Shown here: positions 7,385-16,499 of the stretch, piece after piece
Numbering within the stretch: position 1 is the first letter of the stretch
Layout of the letters: each line of letters begins with the position of its first letter
The notes under the pieces: model-generated
The model's database searches: none
The model's input: only the letters and a program-made list of their open reading frames with translations
Told to the model about the DNA's origin: nothing
From: Rhodospirillales bacterium Ga0074136
GTDB taxonomy: Bacteria; Pseudomonadota; Alphaproteobacteria; Acetobacterales; Acetobacteraceae
Reading direction: 5' to 3'
NCBI GenBank assembly: GCA_001464375.1
Contig: LNEW01000068.1
Coordinates: 1-40,205 of the forward strand
DNA length: 40,205 nucleotides
Position numbers and translations under genes: made by a program

Positions 7385-8170
7385 TCAGAACAATGGACGG
7401 GGGTCGAGGTAGGTGTTGGTCCAATCCGCGAAATCCGCCAGCCGTTGGGGGGCCGGCACGCCAAGCCGCCGGCTCGCCAGCGTGACCAGCCCGGCCTCGC
7501 GCAGTTCCGCGATCGCCCGGTTCACGTGTTCCGGCGTCAGGCCAAGGGCATCCGCCAGATGACGCTGGGTCGGCGGGAAGGCGCAGACGCCATCGGCATC
7601 CGGTTCACGCCATCGCTGGCGCGTCCAGAGCTCCAGGATCATGTGCGCCACGCGCTCGCTCGCCCGCCTACGGCCGAGCGTGACCAGGCGTTCGGACAGC
7701 ACCGCACCCTCGCGCGACGTCATCCACGACAGCGCGCTGCCGAACGCCGGCAGGTCATCGGCCGCCGCCAGAAGCGCGTCGCGCCGGAAGGCACAGAGCA
7801 GCACCGGGGTCAGGGCTTCCAGCCCGACATCCGGGCTGGCGGTGGCCAGGCGCTCGCTGCCCAGCAGGTCACCCGCCAGGTGGAAATCGAGGATCTGGCG
7901 CCGCCCGTCGTCGCGTATCCGGTAGCTGAAGGCCCAGCCGCGGAACACCGTGTAGACATGCCCGTCGTCGAAGCCGGGCGCGCAGATCGGCATGCCGGCC
8001 GATACCGCGCGCGTGCCCACACGAAGCCGGTTCAGCCGCGCCAGCGCCTCGCCCTCGAAGGGGCGGAACAACGAGAGCCCGCGCACCAGGCACAGGCGGC
8101 AATCAGCCGGTGGTCGCCCGGGTCCCGTCAGCTGCGAGAAGCGCGGCGCCTGACTGTGGCTCTCCTGCAA
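7385..8170 (-). CDS. Crp/Fnr-family transcriptional regulator with incomplete Fe-S cysteine set
   Basis: This 261-residue regulator starts at a TTG (8170), supported by AGGAGA five nt upstream. An N-terminal cysteine motif (C24-x2-C27) is followed by a cNMP-type beta-roll domain (residues ~45-140, including a conserved-looking FHLAGDLLG) and a C-terminal winged helix (residues ~190-235; recognition helix TPEHVNRAIAEL). Fnr proteins usually coordinate [4Fe-4S] with three N-terminal Cys and one central Cys. Here the third N-terminal position is Phe35, while a central Cys126 is kept. The recognition helix has E-x-x-N-R in place of Fnr's E-x-x-S-R, so its DNA target may differ. It sits directly upstream of a region with two Fnr/FixK-like boxes and divergent from the beta-barrel gene. 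Confidence 0.85.
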   Translation of the reverse strand: MQESHSQAPRFSQLTGPGRPPADCRLCLVRGLSLFRPFEGEALARLNRLRVGTRAVSAGMPICAPGFDDGHVYTVFRGWAFSYRIRDDGRRQILDFHLAGDLLGSERLATASPDVGLEALTPVLLCAFRRDALLAAADDLPAFGSALSWMTSREGAVLSERLVTLGRRRASERVAHMILELWTRQRWREPDADGVCAFPPTQRHLADALGLTPEHVNRAIAELREAGLVTLASRRLGVPAPQRLADFADWTNTYLDPRPLF

Positions 8171-8202
8171 CGCGATCTCCTGTTCCCGACGATGCCCATG
8201 GT

Positions 8203-8217
8203 GGGGGATTCACCCCC
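8203..8217. promoter_or_regulatory. Inverted repeat between divergent genes
   Basis: GGGGG-ATTCA-CCCCC lies in the 74-bp gap between the Crp/Fnr regulator and the outer-membrane barrel gene. The position suits an operator for either gene, but the short, simple-sequence arms could arise by chance. Confidence 0.25.
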
Positions 8218-8244
8218 TCGGCCGGAAAACATTAGTATGAAGTC

Positions 8245-9858
8245 ATGAAGCCGCAAGCATCTGCCGCGTTCCAACGATCAGGGACATTCAACCCCGTGAA
8301 CCTCCTCCGCTTGGCACTGCTGTCCTCGCTGGCTGTCGGCATTCCCGGCCTGGCCGCGACCGCGCTCGCGCAGACCGCCCCACCGGCCGCCGTGACCCAG
8401 GGGCTACGCCGCGGCGCAGCCGATGGTCCCGCCGGGCTGTTGCGCGCCCTGAACGATGCTATCGCCCGCAACCCGCGCCTTGTGGCGACGCCGGCGGCGG
8501 CGGCGGGCCTCGCGCGGGCCGCGGCCGAACAGGTGCAGGCCTTCGTCGGCGCCAACCTGCCGGTCTATCGCTCGATCACGCGCACCATCACCGATGCCGC
8601 GCCCGAACCGGTGCGCGCCGCGGTCGAGGCGGCGGTGGCGGCGGAGGTAGAAGGCTTCGCCCGCGTCGACGCCGGCAGCGTCGCGCCACCCGCGACCGGC
8701 CCGGCGCCGGGGGCCGCGCTCGGCGCGCCGGGCGCGCTCGAGGGCGTGCGCCTGGGGTCCTTCACCCTGTATCCGACGCTGGAGACGGCCGCCTTCTACG
8801 ACAGCAACGTCTTCGCGACGCGCCGCGACCCCAGGGCGGACGGCGCGACCGTGGTCTCCCCGGGCCTCGCCCTCGAATCCGACTGGACCCGGCATTCCTT
8901 CAACATGTCGGGCGGCCTCGACTGGACCAACTACTGGCAATACACGAGCGAGAATACGCTCGACTGGAACGTCTCCGCCGAGGGGCGGATCGACGCCACC
9001 GACACGACGCAGATCTACCTCGGTGCCCTGGCCTCGCGCGACCACGAGGACCGCGGAACGCCGGACTCGACGCTGTTCGGCGAAGGCCCCGTCGTCTACT
9101 ACGATTACCGGGCCTATGGTGGTGTCAGCCAGCGGGTCGGCGACTGGGTGCTGCGCGCGGGCGGCGCGGTGGAAAGCCTGATCTACGAGGATTCCACCAC
9201 GATCTTCGGCCCGGTGAACAATTCCGACCGCGATCGCACGCGCACCACCGCCGGTGGCCTGGTGCGCTACGATGCCAACCCCTTCCTGCAGCCCTTCTTC
9301 GAGGCGATCGGCGACTTCCGCCACTACACCCAGACCCAGGACGATTTCGGCTATCGCCGCAGTTCGCAGGGCTGGCGCGCGGGCCTCGGCACACGCTACC
9401 GCATCGACCCGACGCTGACCGGGGAGGTCTTTGTCGGCTGGATGGAGCAGGGCTACGACGATCCGACGCTGCAGCGGATCAATACGCCGGCCTTCAACTT
9501 CTCCCTGCGCTGGCGGCCGCAATCGGGCACGCTGCTCGCGGTCTATGCCGACCGTTCGATCGAGGACACCACGACGCCGGGGGCCTCGGGCTACGTCTAC
9601 AGCGTGGTCGGCGCGCGCTTCGAACAGCAGATCATCCCGCGGGTGACCGGAATCCTGCGCGCCTCCTGGGGGCAGAGCGACTTCGTCGGCGTTGCGCGCA
9701 CCGATGACTACTTCGACGCCTCGGCCGGCGTGCGCTACCGCGTGACGCAGAACGTCGGGATTGGCCTGGACTACCGGTTCACGCGGCGGGATTCCAACGT
9801 CCAGTTCGCCGACTTCTCGCGCCACCAAGTGTTCGTGCGGGCGGGGTTCTATTACTAG
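8245..9858 (+). CDS. Outer-membrane beta-barrel protein (BBP2_2 / PF10082 type)
   Basis: This 537-residue protein has an N-terminal signal peptide (LLRLALLSSLAVGIPGLAATALAQ) and an Ala-rich periplasmic segment of about 110 residues. A C-terminal region of ~360 residues alternates aromatic and polar residues (LYPTLETAAFYDSNVFATRRD, WTNYWQYTSENTLDWNV, YRFTRRDSN) and ends in Phe-Tyr-Tyr, typical of BAM-assembled barrels. The YDSNVF motif near the first strand is characteristic of the BBP2_2 family, often found beside exopolysaccharide genes. A GTG at 8296 is an alternative start that would trim the positively charged extension. It lies between the Crp/Fnr regulator and the glycosyltransferase block, so a role in export or anchoring of a surface glycan is inferred. 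The substrate is unknown. Confidence 0.8.
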   Translation: MKPQASAAFQRSGTFNPVNLLRLALLSSLAVGIPGLAATALAQTAPPAAVTQGLRRGAADGPAGLLRALNDAIARNPRLVATPAAAAGLARAAAEQVQAFVGANLPVYRSITRTITDAAPEPVRAAVEAAVAAEVEGFARVDAGSVAPPATGPAPGAALGAPGALEGVRLGSFTLYPTLETAAFYDSNVFATRRDPRADGATVVSPGLALESDWTRHSFNMSGGLDWTNYWQYTSENTLDWNVSAEGRIDATDTTQIYLGALASRDHEDRGTPDSTLFGEGPVVYYDYRAYGGVSQRVGDWVLRAGGAVESLIYEDSTTIFGPVNNSDRDRTRTTAGGLVRYDANPFLQPFFEAIGDFRHYTQTQDDFGYRRSSQGWRAGLGTRYRIDPTLTGEVFVGWMEQGYDDPTLQRINTPAFNFSLRWRPQSGTLLAVYADRSIEDTTTPGASGYVYSVVGARFEQQIIPRVTGILRASWGQSDFVGVARTDDYFDASAGVRYRVTQNVGIGLDYRFTRRDSNVQFADFSRHQVFVRAGFYY

Positions 9859-9865
9859 CCGGGGA

Positions 9866-10648
9866 TCACGGCGCAATCGTCGCGCGCAGTCCGTCGTCGA
9901 GCATGGTGGCCGCGCGCAAGCCAAGCGTCGCGGCCGCCAGGCCGGGATCGCCAAGGGAATGGCGGATATCCCCCGTCCGCGCCGCAACATGGCGCAGCCT
10001 TGGCATCCGTCCGGTGGCGCGCCCGACCCCCGCGGCAACATCCAGCACCGTGGTCGGGCGGCCCGTGCACACATTGGCGAAGCCTGCGCCGGGCGCGCCG
10101 CGCAGCACCGCCTTCGCGGCGCGCAGATGCGCGACCGCATCGGCGACAAACACGACGTCGCGCACCTGCAAGCCGTCGCCATGGACCACCAGTTCCTCGT
10201 CGGCGGGGACGCCGGCGGCGAGGCGGGCCACCACCCCGATGGTGCTGCCCTGATTGCCATAGACGGCGGAAGACGACGCATAGACCACCGGTACGCACCC
10301 GGCCGCGCCCGCTGCGTCGAGCACAGCCACGCTGCCGCCGGCATCGACGCGATGCGTACCCGCCCAGTCCTCGAGCGAGCACGCGACGGACGCGATGGCC
10401 GCGAGGTGAAAGCACCCCGCCACGCCGGCGAAGGCGTGGCGCAGCAGCGTGGGGTCCGTCACGTCGCCGCGCAGCACGTCGCAGCCGTGTGGTACGGTCG
10501 CGGCATGGCCGGTCGAGCAATCATCGAGGACGCGTACGACGCCGCCGGCCGCGTGCGGCGCCCGGCACAGATGCGTGCCGATGAAGCTCGCCCCGCCGGT
10601 GAGCAGCCAAAAGCCGGTGCCGTCGATCCCGCCGCCTGCCGGCGCCAT
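9866..10648 (-). pseudogene. NAD-dependent epimerase/dehydratase lacking the catalytic YxxxK segment
   Basis: This 260-residue frame resembles an extended SDR sugar-nucleotide epimerase (GalE/WbpP type, usually ~310-340 residues). It begins with a Rossmann motif (LLTGGASFIG; Ser replaces the second Gly), then HLAAIASV and YASSSAVYG near residue 130. It then jumps directly to sequence that normally follows the later FN-VYG motif (VVARLAAGVPADEE, VHGDGLQVRDVVFVADA). About 55-65 residues, including the catalytic YxxxK, are missing with no frameshift. The start at 10648 follows GGGGAGG. The gene is divergent from the GT2-GT4 gene with only a 40-bp gap. It is open but very unlikely to be active; a non-catalytic NAD-binding role cannot be excluded. 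Confidence 0.7.
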
Positions 10649-10688
10649 CGCGCCCTCCCCGTGGGGCACCTGCGGCCGGGGTTCCGGC

Positions 10689-12833
10689 ATGGCGCCTGAC
10701 GTATCGCTGGTGCTGACCCTGCATCGCGAAGGGCCACTGGTCCGCCGGACACTCGAATCGCTGCACGAAGCCGCGGTCTATGCGGCGCGGCTGGGCATCA
10801 CGACCGAACTCGTGGCGGTGCTCGACCGTGCGGATACGGACACGCACGCCGCGCTGGCGCGATTCGCCGGACCGGGCTTCGCGCAACGCCGGACGATCGA
10901 GGTGGACAACGGCTCGCTGGGTCCGTCGCGCAACGACGGCGTGGCGGTCGCCAGCGGGCGCTACGTCGCGATGTGCGACGGCGACGACCTTGTTTCGTTC
11001 AACGCCATTGCCGACGCCGCGCGGCACGCCGATGCGGCCGACCCCTGGACGCTGCATTTCCCAGAATGGCTGTTCGGTTTCGGCGCGCTCAGCTTCACGA
11101 CGCGCTATTTCGGGCTCGACCGGGTCACGCCGCTGTCGTTCCTGCAACTGCATCCGTACACATCGCGCGCGTTTGCCCGGCGCGAGGTGTTCCGCGCGAT
11201 GCCCTACCGCGACCTCCGGCTCAGCGACGGCTATGCTTTCGAGGACTGGGACTTCAACGCCGCCTGCGTGGCGCGCGGCTGCGACATTCGCGTGGTTCCC
11301 GACACCGCGCTGTTCTACCGGCAGCGGGCGCAGAGCCTGCTGCGCCAGGCCAGTGCGCTGTCGGTCCAGCAGATCCCGCCCAACCCGCTGTTCCGACCGG
11401 AGACCTTCCTGCGCCTCGGCGCCGAGGCCCTCCGGCGCACCGAGGTGGCGCCGGAGGCCTTCACCGAGGCCGGTCATCGTCCGCGCCGCGCGGTTCTCGA
11501 CCGGCCTGTCCTCCGGCTGCTGATCCAGGCCGCCAACGCGATCGACCCCGAGGTCGACATCGGTCGCCTGGCCGCGTCGCGGCGCCTGCACACCAATGTC
11601 AGTGAGCGCGCCATCGCGGCCGGGCGCGCCTATGCCGAGGCCTGCCGCGCCCTGCAGGGCAAGGGACCCTTCGACGAGGTCTTTCTGCTGCCCTTCGCCG
11701 GTACCGGGGGCGCGGAGACCTACCTCGCCAATGTCATGACCGCCTTTCACGAGACATTGCCCGGCCGCCGCATCCTTGCGCTGCTCGGTCAGCCGCCGGC
11801 AGTGGCCGAGACGCGGCGCGCCCTGCCGCCGGAGGTTGCGGCCTTCGACCTCGGCACAGCTTGGCCCGACATGCCAATGGCCGACCGGCTGGTGGTAGCG
11901 CTGCGCATCATCGAGGCCTTCGCCCCGGGGGCGCGGCTGCACCTGCGCGATTCCGACTTCGCCACGGCGTTCTTCCGCACATACTGGCCGGTGCTCAACG
12001 GGCACGCGGCGGTATTCTACCGCTTCAGCGACGGGCGCCTGCGAATGGGCAGCGACGTCTTCGCCACCGCCGACAGCTTCGCCTTCATCTCGGAGCACAT
12101 CGGGCGACTCGACTTGGTGGTCGTCGATACCGAGGCACTGGCCCGGCAGGACCGGGCACGCATCGGCCTCTGGCCCGAGCGTATCGCCACGCTGCATGGG
12201 CGCTGCGCGCCGCGCACGACTCCTGCGGCGATTCACGCCCGCCCCGATCACGGCAGCGGGCGCCTGCTCTGGGCCTCGCGCCTCGATCCCGAGAAACGCC
12301 CGGAACTGCTCCCGCGCATCGCCCGCGTGCTGGCCGAGCGCGACCCGTCGCTGCGTATCGACATGTTCGGCCGCGCCGTGCTGACGGAATTCGACACCGC
12401 GCAGCTGCAGGGCCTGCCGAACCTCGCCTGGCATGGCGGGTACGATGGCTTCGCCGCGCTCGATACCGCGGCCTATGATGGCTTCGTCTACACCTCCTGG
12501 TACGACGGAATGCCCAACGTGGTCCTCGAAGCCATCGCCGCCGGCCTGCCCGTGATCGCCCCGGATGTCGGCGGCATCGGCGAACTGGTGGCGGATGGCG
12601 AGAGCGGGATCCTGCTGCCTCCGCTGGCTGATGATGTCGCCGCGGCGGCGGCCTATGCGGAGGCGATTCTGCGGCTGTGCCGCGACGGAGCGCTGCGGCG
12701 CCGGCTCGCGCTGGGCGCGCTTGGGCGGCTTGAGGCGAGGCACGTGCCGACCATGCACACCGCGCGGGTGGCGGCGCTGTTCGCCCCGGTGGGAGGCCAG
12801 CCGGCGGTCCCGCAGAGTGGCACGGCACCATGA
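10689..12833 (+). CDS. Bifunctional glycosyltransferase, GT2-GT4 fusion
   Basis: This 714-residue cytoplasmic protein has no signal peptide. Residues ~1-230 form a GT-A fold GT2 domain (VSLVLTLHREGPLVRRTLESL, VDNGSLGPSRNDGV, metal-binding CDGDD near residue 96, later FEDWDFN). Residues ~325-700 form a GT-B fold GT4 domain (LPFAGTGGAETYL, LLWASRLDPEKRPELL near 526, and SWYDGMPNVVLEAIAAGLPV near 604, which holds the acidic donor-binding motif). Both halves look complete, so two sequential sugar additions by one polypeptide are likely. The start at 10689 begins exactly at the GT2 domain. The stop codon overlaps the start of the methyltransferase by 4 bp, indicating translational coupling. The sugars are unknown. 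Confidence 0.85.
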   Translation: MAPDVSLVLTLHREGPLVRRTLESLHEAAVYAARLGITTELVAVLDRADTDTHAALARFAGPGFAQRRTIEVDNGSLGPSRNDGVAVASGRYVAMCDGDDLVSFNAIADAARHADAADPWTLHFPEWLFGFGALSFTTRYFGLDRVTPLSFLQLHPYTSRAFARREVFRAMPYRDLRLSDGYAFEDWDFNAACVARGCDIRVVPDTALFYRQRAQSLLRQASALSVQQIPPNPLFRPETFLRLGAEALRRTEVAPEAFTEAGHRPRRAVLDRPVLRLLIQAANAIDPEVDIGRLAASRRLHTNVSERAIAAGRAYAEACRALQGKGPFDEVFLLPFAGTGGAETYLANVMTAFHETLPGRRILALLGQPPAVAETRRALPPEVAAFDLGTAWPDMPMADRLVVALRIIEAFAPGARLHLRDSDFATAFFRTYWPVLNGHAAVFYRFSDGRLRMGSDVFATADSFAFISEHIGRLDLVVVDTEALARQDRARIGLWPERIATLHGRCAPRTTPAAIHARPDHGSGRLLWASRLDPEKRPELLPRIARVLAERDPSLRIDMFGRAVLTEFDTAQLQGLPNLAWHGGYDGFAALDTAAYDGFVYTSWYDGMPNVVLEAIAAGLPVIAPDVGGIGELVADGESGILLPPLADDVAAAAAYAEAILRLCRDGALRRRLALGALGRLEARHVPTMHTARVAALFAPVGGQPAVPQSGTAP

Positions 12834-14194
12834 GCGTCGAGCGCCTGCATTTCGCGCCGGGCCGCACGGCCTACAACAGCATGACGGCGGCCGAGCATGT
12901 CTGCCGCTACGTCTTCGCGGCGCAGGCCTGCGCCGGGCGGCGCGTGCTCGATGTCGCCTGCGGGGAGGGCTACGGCAGCGCGCTGCTCGCCGATGCGGGG
13001 GCGGCGCGGGTGCTTGGCATCGATATCGCAGCCGATGCGGTGGCCATGGCGCAGGCTCGCTTCGCGCGCGACGGGGTCACGTTCCTGGCCGGTGACGCCG
13101 AGACCCTGCCGGCGCTGCTCGCCGATCAACCGCCCTTCGATCTCGTCATAAGCTTCGAGACCATCGAACACGTGATCGACGTGCAGACGTTCCTCGAGGG
13201 GATCCGCCAGATCCTGGCGCCGGGCGGCATGGTGCTCATAAGCGCGCCAAACGAGATCACGGCCGAGGGCGTTTCCGCCAACCCCTTCCATCGGCGCGCC
13301 TATACGCTGGATGGCTTCCTATCGGCGACCGAGGCCGTGCTCGGCCCGGCGCGGCAGGTCTGGCTCGGCGCACCGATCCTCGGCTTCGGCATTTTCGCAC
13401 CCGACCCCGCGCTCGCCGGCAACGACTCGCCAGACCTCACGGCGATGCTGCGCGGCGCTCCGGCCGGGCCGTCGCGAGTGTTGCCCGCACAGCGCGAGCA
13501 TCGCCTCGATGCACGCAATGCCAGCTTCTTCGTGGCGGCTTGGGGCGGCGAGGCCGCCATGGCGCTGACGGCGGCCCCCGTCTCGCACCCCGCCTGGATC
13601 GAACAATACCAGGCTCTGCAGTGGCTGCGGCTCGAGAATGCGCGCCTGCTTCACGCAGCGGATGCGACGGCGACAAAGCCGACGGGGCCCAGCGACCGGC
13701 AGGCAGACAACGCTTTGGCCGACCTCCGGCGGGCCGCCCTCCTCGAACGTTTGCGACTGGAGCAGGCACTGGCAGATCTCGATACGCAGAGGGCGGCGGC
13801 CCATTCGCTGCGTGTGGGGCACAACGCCCTGCTCCGCAGGTTTGCAGCGCAGCGTGACAGCTTGGTTCGATTCCGCGATCAGCGCGACGCGACGGGCCGA
13901 CGCGTTTCGGGGCTGCAGCCCTACATCGCGGTGCTGCGCGATCAGCGCGACGCAGCGCGCAAGGACGTAGAGGCGTTGCAGGTAGAGGTCCGGGCGCTGC
14001 GGGCCGAACTCGCCTCCGCCCCCAGGGTGACGGCCCCGATCGGTCCTCCAGATGGCAGCAGCGCGCCCCCGCCCTCAATTCAACCGGATGCAGCCGTCGG
14101 GGCCGAGGACGTAGGGGCGGGCGCAACGATGGCAGCGCCCGCCGGCCTCGCGCGGCGCCTGGCCAAGCTTTTCGGTGCGGTCAGTCGGCGCTGA
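12830..14194 (+). CDS. SAM-dependent methyltransferase with C-terminal coiled coil
   Basis: This 454-residue protein has a class I methyltransferase domain at residues ~10-240: motif I VLDVACGEGYGSALLA at 39-54, an acidic post-motif region GIDIA, FDLVISFETIEHV, and LAPGGMVLISAPNE. Residues ~265-400 are rich in Leu, Arg, Gln and Ala in heptad-like spacing (RLRLEQALADLDTQRAAAHS; repeated RDQRDA), which predicts a coiled coil. A Pro/Ala-rich linker and a basic tail (RRLAKLF) follow. Methyltransferases joined to coiled coils beside glycosyltransferases can cap a growing glycan and set its length, as WbdD does for O9 antigen; that role is an analogy here. The start overlaps the preceding stop (ATGA). 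Downstream, 16 bp separate it from the GT4-GT2 gene. Confidence 0.85.
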   Translation: MSVERLHFAPGRTAYNSMTAAEHVCRYVFAAQACAGRRVLDVACGEGYGSALLADAGAARVLGIDIAADAVAMAQARFARDGVTFLAGDAETLPALLADQPPFDLVISFETIEHVIDVQTFLEGIRQILAPGGMVLISAPNEITAEGVSANPFHRRAYTLDGFLSATEAVLGPARQVWLGAPILGFGIFAPDPALAGNDSPDLTAMLRGAPAGPSRVLPAQREHRLDARNASFFVAAWGGEAAMALTAAPVSHPAWIEQYQALQWLRLENARLLHAADATATKPTGPSDRQADNALADLRRAALLERLRLEQALADLDTQRAAAHSLRVGHNALLRRFAAQRDSLVRFRDQRDATGRRVSGLQPYIAVLRDQRDAARKDVEALQVEVRALRAELASAPRVTAPIGPPDGSSAPPPSIQPDAAVGAEDVGAGATMAAPAGLARRLAKLFGAVSRR

Positions 14195-14210
14195 TGCACG
14201 GACACCCGCC

Positions 14211-16385
14211 ATGAGCGACAGCACGGCCGGCATGGACTGCCCAGCGCGACAATCACTAGAGATTTGGGTTGTTACGCCGTGCATCGAGGACGACCGTGAC
14301 GTCGCGGCGCAGATGGCGCGCCTTTCCGCCTGCTTGGCTCAGGCCAGCCATCGGGTCAGCCTGTTGGTGGCGCCAGCGCTCGACGATCGGGCCGATCGCG
14401 GCACCGGGACCATCGCGCCGCCTGCGGTGAAATTGGCGTTCTGCCAGCGACCGGAAAGGCCGACGATCGAGGGCCTGCCATCGGTGCGCCGCGCCTTCCA
14501 CGTGCTGCGTGCGCTGGACAACGAAAGGGCCGACCTCGTGTTGGTGCCCGAAGCTGGCGGCCTGGGGCATTTCCTCGCCACCGCGCGGCGGGCGGGCCGG
14601 CTGGTCGCAGGTGCCCGCCTGGTCACGGTGTGCGTGGGCGCGGGCGACATGCTGGCGGAAGCGGATGGCCGCCTGCCAGCGAGCCGCGACGACGTCGCGC
14701 GCGACCACATGGAACGCTGCAGCGTGGGCTGGGCAGATGCCGCCGTCCTGGCCTCGGCGCCAATGCGCGACTGGATGCAAGGCCAAGCGTGGCAACTGCC
14801 GGCTGAGTGCGTCGTGCTACCGCCGCCGATCGACGATACCGCAGCACGCCCTTCGCTCGCGCCCCGGGTCGAGGAGATGGTCTTTGCGGGTGGGCTGCGC
14901 CGCAGCGACGGCCTCGTGCTGTTCGTTCAGGCGTTGCGGCGCTTGCCGCCACACCGCCTGGCCCGGCTGCGCGTCACGCTCCTCGGCCATCCGGCGCCGG
15001 GCGTCGCGGCGTGGGATCCGCGGCGGTGGCTCGATACGATGTTGCCTGCCGGGCTGGCTTGGTCGATCGCACCTCCCGAGGGTGACTGGCCGACAGCGGG
15101 TCGGCTGGCGGCGCCGGGGTGCCTCATCGTGGCACCCGGCATAGGGCACGTCGCTCCGGCGGCGGTGCGGCTTTGCCTGGCGCAAGGGATCCCGTTCCTC
15201 GCCTGCGACACTCCGGCGCTGCGCGCCCTGGTCGATCCTGCCGATGCGATGGATGTGCTGGTACCGCCCCGCCCCGGGCCGCTGGCCGAGGCCATGCTGC
15301 GCGCAATCGAGCACGGCCTTCGGCCAGCCCGCCCGACACAGGATCCGGCGGCTCTGCCGGGTGACTGGGCGCGGCTGCTGACCCGCTTGGTCGACCTGCC
15401 CGTGCCGTCTGCCCCGCAGCCGGCGCCGCACGCAGGGCCGGAGGTCTCGGTGGTGCTGGTGCACCACAACCGTCCCGCCCTGCTGGCAGAGGCGCTGGAG
15501 GGCCTGCGCCGGCAGACGTGGCGCGACTTCGAAGTGCTGCTGGTGGACGACGGCTCGGACCTGCCGGAGGCGCTCACGACGCTCGATGCGCTTGAAGCGG
15601 AGTTCGCGGCGCGTGGCTGGCGCATCCTGCGCGGACCGAATGCCTGGCTGGGGGCGGCGCGCAACCGCGGCTGGCAGGCCGCGCGCGGGCGCTACGTGCT
15701 GTTCCATGACGACGACAACATCGCCCTGCCGCACCAGATCGAACATGCGCTTGCTGCCGCGCGGGCGAGTGGCGCGGCCGTGGTGACGTCGGCGTTGGCG
15801 CCCTTCGAGACCGCGACGCCGCCCGAGACCCCGCCGTTGCTGCGCCTGGCGCTCGGTGGCGCGGTCGCGCTCGGCGTCTTCGAGAACGGCTTCGGCGACG
15901 CGCAGGCGCTGGTGCGCCGCGATGTGCTCGAGCAGACCGGGGGCTTCACCGAGGATTTCGGACTGGGACATGAGGACTGGGAGCTTTTCGCCCGCATCGC
16001 GCTGGCGGGCCACGAGATTTTGGCTCTCCCGGAGCCGCTGTTCTGGTACCGCGTGGCGCCCGGCTCTATGTTACGAAGCCGGGCCGATGGTTGGGCGGAT
16101 CTGCGCCGCGGACTGCGGCCCTATGCGAAAGTGATCCCGCCGGCGATGCGCGTGGCGCTGCTGGCGGGCGTGGCCGATTCCTACGCCGTCGCCCGCGCAC
16201 GGCTCGAGGCGACGGCGCAGCACAAGGCTGCCGACGCGCGATGGCAGCGGATTCTTGACCAGCGCCAGGTCATCGAAAAACAGCGTCACTTCATCGAGGC
16301 GCAGCGAGCGCGGATCGAGGCGCTGATGGCGGCGGCCGCGCGTCGCGGCTCGCGCGAGGAGGCGGGGGCGGATCGCAAGGCTTGA
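14211..16385 (+). CDS. Bifunctional glycosyltransferase, GT4-like-GT2 fusion
   Basis: This 724-residue protein has the reverse domain order of the gene two positions upstream. Residues ~12-390 resemble a GT-B transferase: an N-terminal half with LEIWVVTP and a C-terminal half with EEMVFAGGLRRSDGLVLFV (near 221) and RLCLAQGIPFLACDTPALRALV. Its nucleotide-sugar site is not clearly conserved. Residues ~410-640 form a clear GT2 domain (VSVVLVHHNRPALLAEALEGL, LLVDDGSD, metal-binding FHDDDN near 500, GLGHEDWELFARI near 585). The C-terminus (~660-715) is a charged helix with QRQVIEKQRHFIEAQRARIE, a probable short coiled coil. That feature is shared with the neighbouring methyltransferase and could mediate a complex. 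The start at 14211 is preferred over an in-frame codon at 14175 that overlaps the upstream gene. Confidence 0.8.
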   Translation: MSDSTAGMDCPARQSLEIWVVTPCIEDDRDVAAQMARLSACLAQASHRVSLLVAPALDDRADRGTGTIAPPAVKLAFCQRPERPTIEGLPSVRRAFHVLRALDNERADLVLVPEAGGLGHFLATARRAGRLVAGARLVTVCVGAGDMLAEADGRLPASRDDVARDHMERCSVGWADAAVLASAPMRDWMQGQAWQLPAECVVLPPPIDDTAARPSLAPRVEEMVFAGGLRRSDGLVLFVQALRRLPPHRLARLRVTLLGHPAPGVAAWDPRRWLDTMLPAGLAWSIAPPEGDWPTAGRLAAPGCLIVAPGIGHVAPAAVRLCLAQGIPFLACDTPALRALVDPADAMDVLVPPRPGPLAEAMLRAIEHGLRPARPTQDPAALPGDWARLLTRLVDLPVPSAPQPAPHAGPEVSVVLVHHNRPALLAEALEGLRRQTWRDFEVLLVDDGSDLPEALTTLDALEAEFAARGWRILRGPNAWLGAARNRGWQAARGRYVLFHDDDNIALPHQIEHALAAARASGAAVVTSALAPFETATPPETPPLLRLALGGAVALGVFENGFGDAQALVRRDVLEQTGGFTEDFGLGHEDWELFARIALAGHEILALPEPLFWYRVAPGSMLRSRADGWADLRRGLRPYAKVIPPAMRVALLAGVADSYAVARARLEATAQHKAADARWQRILDQRQVIEKQRHFIEAQRARIEALMAAAARRGSREEAGADRKA

Positions 16386-16499
16386 TCTCCCCGCAAACGA
16401 TAAGCCCGCCTGCAGCAATCAACGAGGAGGATCCGAGGCTCCCGGCACGGACCCTTGGTAGCCATATCCCAGGGGTCGAGTGACCCGGACCAAGCTGCC
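16386..16499. other. 3' flank of the glycosyltransferase block
   Basis: No gene is seen. A weak inverted repeat GGGTC-GAGT-GACCC lies near 16475-16488 and could be part of a terminator. The region leads directly into IS5-family transposase debris. Confidence 0.3.
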
